Source: Campylobacter sp. (GTDB taxonomy: Bacteria; Campylobacterota; Campylobacteria; Campylobacterales; Campylobacteraceae). From it: DNA of 64,000 nucleotides. Positions 56,508-64,000 of this stretch are shown one piece after another (position 1 is the stretch's first letter; each line of letters starts with the position of its first letter). Location: contig NZ_JAHZBQ010000003.1 in NCBI RefSeq assembly GCF_019423325.1, forward strand, positions 62,001-126,000. The letters run 5' to 3'. The notes below the pieces were generated by a model. That model had not been told where the DNA came from. It was given only the letters and a program-made list of their open reading frames with translations, and searched no databases. The translations under genes were made by a program, and so were the position numbers.

Positions 56508-57571
56508 TAGTACACCACCTGTGCTTTACAAACGTTTAGATCCAGCTCCGAAGGATCAAAATTTCTGCCGTCGTCTCTCATACATAGCTTAAGCGCGACA
56601 GCGCCGTTATCGTCCTTAAACCTAAACAAGCTCACGTCCTCGGCTAGTAACGCACTGCTAGCCTTATCATACGAGTTCGCATCATCTTTAGCAGTGCTCC
56701 AAGGACGATAGTTATACTTAAAAAGTAGATTAAAATTCTTACTCAAATTGCCCGCATTGTCTTTCGTATATGTTACGACCTGAGCGGGAACAATCGCGTA
56801 AGCGCTATGAGCTATATAGTACTGCTCGGAGAATTCCTGCGAGTTATCGTTGTTTGGATTAAGCGGATACTGATTTATCCTGATAGTTTCGCCTTGTATC
56901 TTACCACTACCAGCAATGCTAGGTCTACCTACGGCGATTAGTACGCGGTTGCTACCGTTCACGTCGACCTTTCTATCGTAGCCGTAGCCTATATTTACGC
57001 TAGTAGGCGAAGCGTCGTTCGTGACTATCCCAAATATAACGGCGACCTCGTAATTGACAGAAGGGACGTTGTATGTCTTAGCCCTTAAATTCCTAACTAT
57101 TTTAGCTACTTCCGGGAAGTCGCTACCCAAAGATACCATATTAAACGCAACTCTAGTATCCGCTATATAGCCGGCATCTCCTTTATCTGCATCCGCTTTC
57201 CATTTGATATCTCGAAGCTGAGACATCGACATAAAGCCGCTCCAGCCCGGATTTCTCTTATTTATATTTCTCGTCTCTACGCTTTGTCCGATCCACTCTA
57301 ATATATCGTATTTTGGATCATCTAAAGCGCTAATTGGCACAAATTGGTTTGAGCTAAGTTCTCTGCCTATAGTAGAGCTTTTTATTCTATCTTCCAAGCG
57401 ATTTGTTATTAGCATCATCGCATTTTGCGTTCTAGCTTCGAGCTGGTTTACCGCGCGCACATGCACGTAGGATTTATAGATCTTAGTGTATAGATCAGCG
57501 CCAAACATCGAGATGATACCTAGCACTACGATAACAAACACAAGCTCTATAAGAGTAAAACCTCTTTTCAT
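56507..57571 (-). CDS. MshO/PilW-like minor pilin
   Basis: The 354-residue protein has a class III signal (MKRG/FTLIELVFVIVVLGIISMFGADLYTKIYKSYV) with Glu5, then RAVNQLEARTQNAMMLITNRLEDRIKSSTIGREL, a helix strongly reminiscent of MshO/PilW proteins (QQLLSQARFVVERLTREIRNA). The long C-terminal globular part has a Cys pair near the end (LCMRDD ... LNVCKAQVVY). It lies 12 nt after the first pilin gene and overlaps the next by 1 nt; the order matches MshD-MshO-MshP and PilV-PilW-PilX. Confidence 0.8.
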   Translation of the reverse strand: MKRGFTLIELVFVIVVLGIISMFGADLYTKIYKSYVHVRAVNQLEARTQNAMMLITNRLEDRIKSSTIGRELSSNQFVPISALDDPKYDILEWIGQSVETRNINKRNPGWSGFMSMSQLRDIKWKADADKGDAGYIADTRVAFNMVSLGSDFPEVAKIVRNLRAKTYNVPSVNYEVAVIFGIVTNDASPTSVNIGYGYDRKVDVNGSNRVLIAVGRPSIAGSGKIQGETIRINQYPLNPNNDNSQEFSEQYYIAHSAYAIVPAQVVTYTKDNAGNLSKNFNLLFKYNYRPWSTAKDDANSYDKASSALLAEDVSLFRFKDDNGAVALKLCMRDDGRNFDPSELDLNVCKAQVVY

Positions 57572-57583
57572 CTCGTGCTCCTA

Positions 57584-58390
57584 TCAATTATATCGTCTAG
57601 TGGCGGTCGTCTGGTAGCCGACGCCGATATTGGATAGAAACGCCTTTAAAACGACCGCTTTACTACTATTGCCGTCTCTAGCCACAGCATCGTTTAGATC
57701 CACCGCAGATACCCTAACCATCTTAATATTAGTAAAAGGAGCGTTATTAGCACCAGGAGGCGGCGGCCCATCATAACTAACAAAATGGTACGGCTTATCG
57801 CTAAGAACACCTTTAAGATTGACGCCCTTAGCATACTCTTCCTTATTAAAAGGCTCATAGGCGTAATCCACATCTACCTTTATCCTCGTATTAAGTATAA
57901 AATCGCCCTTACTGCTAGAGCCTACCAAATTACCGACTGTTATATCGGTCGTAAAGCCATCGTAATCGTCAACATCTCTATAAAGACCGCCTTTTTTTTT
58001 AGCAATTCCACCGAAATGCCTTTTTAAAGTCGGTAATGCAGGGGAAACCTCACGCTTATTAGGCTCCTCCAAAATTCCCGGTCTAGGCTCCGTACCGTCA
58101 ATGGTATTCGAGTCTATGGTTAAAATCCTAGCCTTGGAGCTCGCTATGCAGCCATCCTCATAGCCTTCCTCGCACTTATAGCTAGTAGTAGCATAACCAA
58201 TCCAATTGTTATCCCACTGTGCTTTAGATATACGAGACATAAAAGCTTTAGCGTTATATACAAGCTCCTCTTTGATCGCAAGGGCATTTAGCTCGGTCGT
58301 CTGCGCGACGATACGCGGGATCGCCATCGTCGTAATCGCCAAAATCACGATAGTAAAGATCAGCTCAATTAGAGTAAAACCTTTTTTCAT
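57584..58390 (-). CDS. Prepilin-type protein (MshD/PilV position)
   Basis: The 268-residue protein begins MKKG/FTLIELIFTIVILAITTMAIPRI, a complete class III prepilin signal with Glu5, so it should be cleaved by a PilD-type peptidase. The start is set at the ATG at 58388-58390, which begins this leader and follows AAAGGATG; the open frame extends 14 codons further (to 58432). The remaining domain is hydrophilic with scattered Cys pairs (YKCEEGYEDGC). It is the first gene of the pilin-hpf unit, preceded by a TATAAT box. No pilus assembly ATPase, platform protein or peptidase gene lies in the window. Confidence 0.85.
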   Translation of the reverse strand: MKKGFTLIELIFTIVILAITTMAIPRIVAQTTELNALAIKEELVYNAKAFMSRISKAQWDNNWIGYATTSYKCEEGYEDGCIASSKARILTIDSNTIDGTEPRPGILEEPNKREVSPALPTLKRHFGGIAKKKGGLYRDVDDYDGFTTDITVGNLVGSSSKGDFILNTRIKVDVDYAYEPFNKEEYAKGVNLKGVLSDKPYHFVSYDGPPPPGANNAPFTNIKMVRVSAVDLNDAVARDGNSSKAVVLKAFLSNIGVGYQTTATRRYN

Positions 58391-58456
58391 CTTACATCCT
58401 TTCTTTAAAATTTTGAAATTACGGAAACGCAAACTTACTCTGCGTTATCGGCGCTA

Positions 58457-58462
58457 ATTATA
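58457..58462 (-). promoter_or_regulatory. -10 box of the pilin-hpf unit
   Basis: TATAAT on the minus strand (plus-strand ATTATA), 67 nt before the pilin start codon, in the 252-nt gap to divergent bamD. Confidence 0.5.
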
Positions 58463-58642
58463 CTATTGTTAAACTTAAATTTAGAATTTATCGCGTAAAT
58501 TTTTTTGGTTTACAAAGATTTTTAAGCCCGAACGCATAAAAATTTTAAAGAAATTCCATTTTTAAATTTGGACGCGGAATTTAAGCTTGCATTTACTCAA
58601 AGACTATAAAATTACGAGCTAAATAAATTCCAAGGATTTTTT

Positions 58643-59290
58643 ATGACAAATCTAAGTAAAATTCTATCCGCTCTCCTATTTATCGCGTTTATCGGCGGCT
58701 GCAGTGGCAAAGGCGACGGCGAGCTTTTTAATCTAAGCCCCGAGGCATGGTATTCTAAAATTTTAGAAGATATCAACAACGCAAATATGGAGGATGCCGA
58801 GAAGCACTACACTAGCTTTTCTAGCGAACACATCGCCTCTCCGCTGCTTGAGGAGATGACACTCATTATGGCGTGGGCTTTTGTGGAGGATGAAAACTAC
58901 GAGAAAGCAAACAAATACCTAGACGAATATATCCGTCTCTACGGCACGACGCAAAAGATCGAATACGCAAGATTTCTAAAAATTAGAGCAAATTTCGATT
59001 CCTTTAGCCGCCCAAATCGCAACCAAAAGCTAATGCTAAACAGCATCGACGAAATTCGAAAATTTATAGCTGAATATCCACAGAGCGAGTATCGTCCGCT
59101 ACTTGAGACGATGCTAACAAAGCTTAGGCTTGCCGAGCATCAGCTAAATATCGACATCAAAGATCTTTACCAGCGCACCGACCGCGAAAGTTCTGCCAAA
59201 ATTTACGAGCAGCGCATCGAAGAATCCCCGCTAAACGGCACCGACGTCATCAAACCGCGCTCGCCTTGGTATCGCGCGATCTTTGAGTAG
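58643..59290 (+). CDS. bamD: Outer membrane assembly lipoprotein BamD
   Basis: The 215-residue lipoprotein (signal ending FIGGC, Cys20) has the BamD/ComL TPR fold: [71 protein letters not shown]. It belongs to the BAM complex that folds outer membrane proteins. The bamD-lon pair matches C. jejuni Cj1074c-Cj1073c. AAGGATTTTTTATG gives the start. It is 8 nt before lon. Confidence 0.92.
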   Translation: MTNLSKILSALLFIAFIGGCSGKGDGELFNLSPEAWYSKILEDINNANMEDAEKHYTSFSSEHIASPLLEEMTLIMAWAFVEDENYEKANKYLDEYIRLYGTTQKIEYARFLKIRANFDSFSRPNRNQKLMLNSIDEIRKFIAEYPQSEYRPLLETMLTKLRLAEHQLNIDIKDLYQRTDRESSAKIYEQRIEESPLNGTDVIKPRSPWYRAIFE

Positions 59291-59298
59291 GAGGAGCG

Positions 59299-61806
59299 AT
59301 GCAACTGATGCAAAATACAACCTTCCCGAGCGATCTACCTATCATCGTCGAGGACGAGCTATTTTTATATCCGTTTATGATAGCGCCCCTTTTCGTCGGC
59401 GACGAGCATAACAAAAAGGCTCTCGATCTAGCAGCCAAAAACGAATCTATGATAATGGTCGTAAGCTCAAAGTCGGAATTTAACGGCGATAGAAGCTTCG
59501 GCGGTATCTATAACGCAGGCGTCGTGGGCTCTGTGATGAGAACCGTGCCGCTTCCCGACGGTCGGGTTAAAATTTTATTTCAAGGCGCGCTAAAAGGTAA
59601 AATCGTAAAAGAAATTTCGCAAGATCCGTTAATCGCTACCGTCGATATCATCCATGACGAGCGCGGCAATGACCAGAAATTAGACGCGTTAGTAAGCGTG
59701 CTGAAAGAAAAAACCAAGACGCTTAGCACGCTCACGCATTTTTTCCCGAACGATCTGCTAAAAACCATCGACGACGGCACCGACGCCGCGCGCGTCTGCG
59801 ACCTGATTTTAAGCGCACTGCGCCTAAAAAAGCAGGTAGCCTACTCGTTTTTTACAGAGAGCAACTTGCAAAAGCGTCTTTTCAACCTCATCAACTACAT
59901 CTCCGACGAGATCGAAGCACAGAGGCTCGAAAAGGAGATCAAAAGCAAAGTTCACTCCAAGATCGACAAGACGAACAAAGAGTATTTTTTAAAAGAGCAG
60001 CTCAAGCAGATCCAAAAGGAGCTAGGCGGCGATGCCGATCGTGACGTCGAGATCGAGGAGTACCGCAAAAAGCTAGAGGCCAAAAAGCCCTATTTGGGCG
60101 AGGATGCCTACAAAGAGATCAAAAAGCAGATCGATAAATTTGCCCGCCTCCATCCGGACAGCGCCGATGCGGGGCTAGTGCAGAGCTATCTGGACTGGGT
60201 TTTGGAGGTGCCTTTTGAAAAGACCGCCAAGCATAAGATGTCCATCGAGGGCGTTACGGCGCAGCTAAATAAAGACCACCACTCCCTGAAAAAGCCCAAG
60301 GCGCGCATTGAGGAGTATTTCGCGCTAAAGCAGCTTTTAGAGCTTCGTGGCACAAGCGGCAAGAAGAGTAAGGAGGACGGCAAAAATGGCGGCGCGATCC
60401 TGTGCTTCTACGGCCCTCCCGGCGTGGGCAAGACGAGCCTTGCGAACTCTATAGCGACCGCGCTTAAGCGCAAACTCATCCGTATCGCTTTGGGCGGGCT
60501 TGAGGACGTAAACGAGCTACGCGGACACCGCCGCACCTATATCGGCGCGATGCCTGGTCGTATCGTACAAGGGCTCATCGAGGCAAATCAGATGAACCCC
60601 GTCATCGTGCTTGATGAGATCGATAAAATTTCAAGCTCATACAAGGGCGATCCGACGGCGGTTCTGCTTGAAATTTTAGACCCCGAACAAAACTCGAGCT
60701 TTAGGGATTATTATCTAAATTTCAACATCGATCTTAGCAAGATCATCTTTATCGCCACGGCAAACGACGTATCTCTCATACCTGCGCCGCTGCGCGATAG
60801 GATGGAGTTTATCGAGCTTAGCTCATACACGCCGCAGGAGAAATTTCAGATCGCTAAAGACTATCTGATCCCCCAGGAGCTGCAGCGCCACGGCTTAAAA
60901 TCAGCCGACGTAGCGATCAACCCGGCAGCCCTTGCCGAGATCATCGAAGAGTATACGCGTGAAAGCGGTGTGCGAAATTTGCGCCGCCAGATCGCAGCGA
61001 TCTTCCGCAAGGTCGCGGTTAAAATTTTAAAAGACAAAGAGTTTAAAAAAATCGTCGTTACGACGAAAAATTTAAGCGAATTTCTAAATAAAAAGGTTTT
61101 CGAGATTGATGAGGTCGAAAAGTGCGATCAAATCGGCATCGTAAACGGGCTTGCGTGGACTGCAGTAGGCGGCGATGTGCTCAAGATCGAAGCGGTCAAG
61201 ATCAAAGGCAAGGGCGCGATGACGATCACGGGCCAGCTCGGCGACGTGATGAAAGAATCCGCGCAGATCGCCTTTAGCGTCGTAAAGGTGCTGATCGACG
61301 AGGGTAAGCTCAAAGCAGGCCAAGACGCGAAGACGGGCGCAACAAAAGCCTCACGCGCGGGCAGAAACTCCGCATTACGCACAAACGGCGGCGCGTCTAA
61401 AAGCTCAGCGGCACGAAATTTAAGCGCAGAGGAGAATTCCGAAAGTTCGGAGCAGATTTACAACAAATTCGATCTTCACATCCACGTGCCCGAGGGCGCG
61501 ACGCCGAAGGACGGACCGAGCGCGGGCATCACGATGAGCACGGCGATCGCGTCGATTTTAAGCGAGCGCAAGGTGCGCGCAGATCTTGCGATGACGGGCG
61601 AGATCACGCTAAGCGGCAAGGTGCTGCCAATCGGCGGGCTCAAAGAGAAGCTCATCGCCGCACACAAAGCCAAAATCGCCGAAGTGCTGATCCCACGCAA
61701 AAACTATGAGCGCGACCTGGCTGAGATCCCGGACGAGGTCAAAAACGATCTGAAAATAACGCCGGTAGAGCGGATCGAAGAGGTGCTAGAGTTGGCGCTA
61801 GTCTAA
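59299..61806 (+). CDS. lon: ATP-dependent protease Lon
   Basis: The 835-residue Lon has the N-terminal LON domain (residues ~10-200), a helical region, an AAA+ module with Walker [14 protein letters not shown] and Walker [11 protein letters not shown], and the protease domain with the catalytic Ser in [10 protein letters not shown] and Lys in [13 protein letters not shown]. It degrades misfolded and regulatory proteins in the cytoplasm. Between the proteolytic domain's start and the Ser motif there is an unusual ~40-residue Ser/Ala/Arg-rich insert (about residues 675-720). The start is ATG 59299 with GGAGGAGC. Confidence 0.97.
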   Translation: MQLMQNTTFPSDLPIIVEDELFLYPFMIAPLFVGDEHNKKALDLAAKNESMIMVVSSKSEFNGDRSFGGIYNAGVVGSVMRTVPLPDGRVKILFQGALKGKIVKEISQDPLIATVDIIHDERGNDQKLDALVSVLKEKTKTLSTLTHFFPNDLLKTIDDGTDAARVCDLILSALRLKKQVAYSFFTESNLQKRLFNLINYISDEIEAQRLEKEIKSKVHSKIDKTNKEYFLKEQLKQIQKELGGDADRDVEIEEYRKKLEAKKPYLGEDAYKEIKKQIDKFARLHPDSADAGLVQSYLDWVLEVPFEKTAKHKMSIEGVTAQLNKDHHSLKKPKARIEEYFALKQLLELRGTSGKKSKEDGKNGGAILCFYGPPGVGKTSLANSIATALKRKLIRIALGGLEDVNELRGHRRTYIGAMPGRIVQGLIEANQMNPVIVLDEIDKISSSYKGDPTAVLLEILDPEQNSSFRDYYLNFNIDLSKIIFIATANDVSLIPAPLRDRMEFIELSSYTPQEKFQIAKDYLIPQELQRHGLKSADVAINPAALAEIIEEYTRESGVRNLRRQIAAIFRKVAVKILKDKEFKKIVVTTKNLSEFLNKKVFEIDEVEKCDQIGIVNGLAWTAVGGDVLKIEAVKIKGKGAMTITGQLGDVMKESAQIAFSVVKVLIDEGKLKAGQDAKTGATKASRAGRNSALRTNGGASKSSAARNLSAEENSESSEQIYNKFDLHIHVPEGATPKDGPSAGITMSTAIASILSERKVRADLAMTGEITLSGKVLPIGGLKEKLIAAHKAKIAEVLIPRKNYERDLAEIPDEVKNDLKITPVERIEEVLELALV

Positions 61807-62097
61807 ATTTAAAGCGCCGTTTTAAATTTGGCCGCGCGCTGGAGGTTAAGAGTCTACAGGAGCATCTGAGCGGCGAGTGAGATCAAGAAACTAAAACCGT
61901 AAATTCGGACGTCAAATTTAGCCCGCAAATTTGACGTACGTAAATTCAGCCAAATTTAGAGGTTAAATTTGTATTTAAATTTGGCCGAGCGCTACCATAG
62001 ACTCTGAAATTTTAAAATCCTACCGCATGGCGCACGGAATTAAAAACTCTTTAGATTCCCGCTTGCGCCGTTTGCGATCAAAATATAAAGCAAGAAA

Positions 62098-62739
62098 ATG
62101 ATAAGACTAAAAGCAAGATTAAGATTAGCCGCAAGGAAGCTTGAAATCGCCTTTTTTATTAGCCTGATCGCTTATGTTTTGGCAGCTTTGAGCCTATTTA
62201 TCGTGCCCGAAGACATCTTGTCCGCTCACGCGGTTTTTAGGGCCTTTATGACGTTTATGGCAGGTTTTTATCCGGCTATAAACGTGGCGCAGACTAAAAC
62301 CACCTTTGGCGACGTAGCGGCGTTTCATCTTAGTTATTTATGTTTTTTTATGCTAGTTTGTTTGCTGTTTGCGGGACTTTACGGCGTGGCAAAAGGAGCT
62401 ACCGGTAGGCTCGAGGAAAACAAAAACAACGCCCAGGCGCTTTCGCAAGGTATTATTTTGCTTACGCTTATCGTATGCTTTTTGGTATTCGGCGGACTTG
62501 ATGATTTTTTCTCGGGTTATAGCGTATGGCACTCTTATCGCCCGACGCGAGAGTTCATAGCACAGGTGAGGCTAGAATTATTTTTATACTATGAAATGAT
62601 AGGCTTTGGCATTGCAAATTTTTGCGTGATGATGTCGGCGTATCTTATTATGCAGATTTGTAGGCAGCTATGGGCCTTTGTTTTGCTTAGGGCTCGCCAA
62701 ACGGCTGCGTTTTTCGGACGGATATTTAGACAACGCTAG
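62098..62739 (+). CDS. Hypothetical membrane protein
   Basis: The 213-residue protein has about four membrane helices (residues ~17-38, 72-105, 118-135 and 162-190) and basic, Arg-rich ends (RLKARLRLAARKLEIAFF; LLRARQTAAFFGRIFRQR). No family is recognised. The start ATG is at 62098; GCAAGAAA is a poor ribosome site. It stands alone downstream of lon after a 291-nt gap. Confidence 0.65.
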   Translation: MIRLKARLRLAARKLEIAFFISLIAYVLAALSLFIVPEDILSAHAVFRAFMTFMAGFYPAINVAQTKTTFGDVAAFHLSYLCFFMLVCLLFAGLYGVAKGATGRLEENKNNAQALSQGIILLTLIVCFLVFGGLDDFFSGYSVWHSYRPTREFIAQVRLELFLYYEMIGFGIANFCVMMSAYLIMQICRQLWAFVLLRARQTAAFFGRIFRQR

Positions 62740-62850
62740 CCGACTCGTTAAAGGTTGTTTAAATTTGACCGTACTCGTCGATAAATGAGCGCAAATTTAG
62801 CTCAAATTTGACGCGCGAAACGCTAAATTTAAACGGCTAAAACCATAAAT

Positions 62851-63509
62851 TTAAGCCGCACGGCGTATTTGCTTTAGTTTTATTCTGATAAAATTTGCTT
62901 GTAGTAGCGCTTCTTCTTTATTCGGCGAGTTTGTGAGCCGCTCTAGCGCCTCTTTGGCTAGTTTTTCTGATTCGCTTAAATCATTTTTTGCGCTCAAATC
63001 ATCTAGCAGCTTCGCGTTTGCTTTCGCCGCGCTCAGAAACAAAAAGTCAAAACATACACAAAATACGAGCAAAATCTGCGCGCACGGGACGTAAATGCTA
63101 AAAATATCCCTTGAAATTATCGCCGTAATAAGCCCGCAAAGCAGCTCTAAAAGCGCCAAGCGAAACGAAAAAACGTAAAAATATCGCTCCTCTAGCCTTG
63201 CAATCAGCGAAAATCCAAAAAGTAGCGCATCTAAAAGCAACCCGGAAGCCGGCCCGCCGAAAATATTTGCCGAGGTGCTCCAAGTAAAATTAAAAATGAT
63301 ATTTTGCGAAACCAACGCGATATAAAGCGATAAAATGCACGCGGGCGCGAACATGACGAGGCTAAATTTGGGATCTTGCAAGCAAAGGCGCGCTGCAAAT
63401 TTGATAAAAGCATAAATTTCGCCAAAACGCCCAAAGCAAAGTAACCTACAGCCGTCAAAAACAGCGTACAAGCGCAGTAAAATATAATCGTAAAAGTCGT
63501 TTCGCCCAA
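62851..63509 (-). pseudogene. Membrane protein gene with apparent frameshift
   Basis: A 206-residue frame (62851-63471) encodes membrane helices and a long C-terminal charged helix (DDLSAKNDLSESEKLAKEALERLTNSPNKEEALLQANF). Its own beginning in that frame (YAVFDGCRLLCFGRFG) is not membrane-like and has only a TTG start. A second frame at 63231-63509 gives MGETTFTIIFYCACTLFLTAVGYFALGVLAKF, a natural first helix with an ATG. Switching frames near 63410-63416 yields a plausible single protein (LAKF joined to FIKFAARLCLQDPKFSL). So this is one gene broken by a 1-nt indel, or a sequence error. The family is unknown. Confidence 0.55.
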
Positions 63510-63690
63510 ATTTGATCCCTTTTGTTTTAAATTTTAGAGTTTTTGTCGTTTAATTGGGCTTAATAAATCCAGCTTCGCAGTATTAACTCCTGCTCAAATT
63601 TAACTAGCTCGCAGCCGCGCTCAAACTCCCAAATTTAACCCCAGCTTAAGCATAAGCTTATATACTTTGGCTTTAAATTTAAGGCGGCAA

Positions 63691-64000
63691 ATGAGATCTC
63701 AGAGCGAATTTTTTGGCGTTTTCATCACCCTTCTTGGCGGCGTATTATGGGGCTTTAGCGGCGTTTGCGGGCAGTATCTGTTCACGCAAAAAGGCGTTAG
63801 CGCCGACTGGCTCGTACCCTACCGCTTGAGCCTTGCCGGGCTTGCGATGGTGGCGTACTATTTAGCGCGTTCGCCGCGCACAGCCCTCGCTCCGCTAAAA
63901 GATCGCGCGCTATTGCCGCAGCTGCTCATCTATGCGTTTTTTGGGCTCATGATGACGCAATATGCGTATTTTTACAGCATTGAGCTCTCAAACGCCGCCG
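63691..64000 (+). CDS. EamA-family transporter (DMT superfamily), 5' part only
   Basis: The first 103 codons of a gene cut by the window edge. The sequence reads ITLLGGVLWGFSGVCGQYLF, WLVPYRLSLAGLAMVAYYL and LLIYAFFGLMMTQYAYFYSIELSNA, which is the EamA/DMT pattern: paired helices, a GxxWGxxG-like first motif and the TQYAYFxSI(E) motif. A drug/metabolite exporter is the general role; the substrate is unknown. The ATG is at 63691, preceded by AAGGCGG at 63681-63687. Confidence 0.85.
   Translation, partial: MRSQSEFFGVFITLLGGVLWGFSGVCGQYLFTQKGVSADWLVPYRLSLAGLAMVAYYLARSPRTALAPLKDRALLPQLLIYAFFGLMMTQYAYFYSIELSNAA

Overview
The window looks like a chromosomal segment of a Campylobacter. The genes match Campylobacter families: the P19/FTR1 iron locus in the order known from C. 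jejuni Cj1658-Cj1665, a fused CcsBA cytochrome c synthase, a Rieske-cytochrome b-dihaem cytochrome c complex, bamD next to lon, and a GyrA whose QRDR numbering matches C. jejuni (T86, D90). Coding DNA is unusually GC-rich for the genus, while intergenic DNA is saturated with AAATTT / AAATTTTAAA / AAATTC words. This suggests an oral, higher-GC species of the C. gracilis kind; the species is my inference. I saw no tRNA, rRNA, CRISPR array, IS transposase or prophage.

Layout. 0-3 kb: a Kbp-like BON-LysM protein, a membrane protein and a DUF3137 protein. 3.3-15.7 kb: housekeeping genes (dnaX, a YajG-like lipoprotein, comF, gyrA-asd, yqhA-hemE) bracketed by two near-identical direct copies of a radical SAM gene. 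16.6-27.4 kb (minus strand): the high-affinity iron system (FTR1 permease, P19, DUF2318 protein, two FtsX-type permeases, an ATPase and a TlpA-type lipoprotein), followed by a TPR protein and a tannase-like hydrolase. 27.5-30.5 kb: petABC. 31-34.5 kb: ccsBA. 34.7-40.1 kb: creA, then phosphomannomutase/phosphoglucomutase, a small protein, alanine racemase, LemA and two TPM-domain proteins in a tightly coupled run. 41.4-48 kb: prs, small unknown genes (one split at a T7 tract) and lepA. 48.7-58.5 kb: a 2133-residue secreted surface protein, hpf and three prepilin-like genes. 58.6-64 kb: bamD-lon, two unknown membrane-protein genes (one apparently frameshifted), and the start of an EamA transporter.

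The most notable locus is 48.7-58.4 kb. Three class-III-signal (pseudo)pilins sit in MshD/MshO/MshP (or PilV/W/X) order, upstream of a giant secreted protein that occupies the position of an MshQ/PilY1-type tip protein. The ribosome hibernation factor gene hpf is wedged between them.

The second theme is repeat traffic. Intergenic blocks (4.5 vs 19.7 kb; 19.3-19.6 vs 40.2-40.7 kb; 3.0-4.2 vs 14.6-15.7 kb) are duplicated with pieces of genes. AAATTC-type words recur in frame as Asn/Ser/Gln-rich inserts in DnaX, CcsBA and the iron ABC ATPase.
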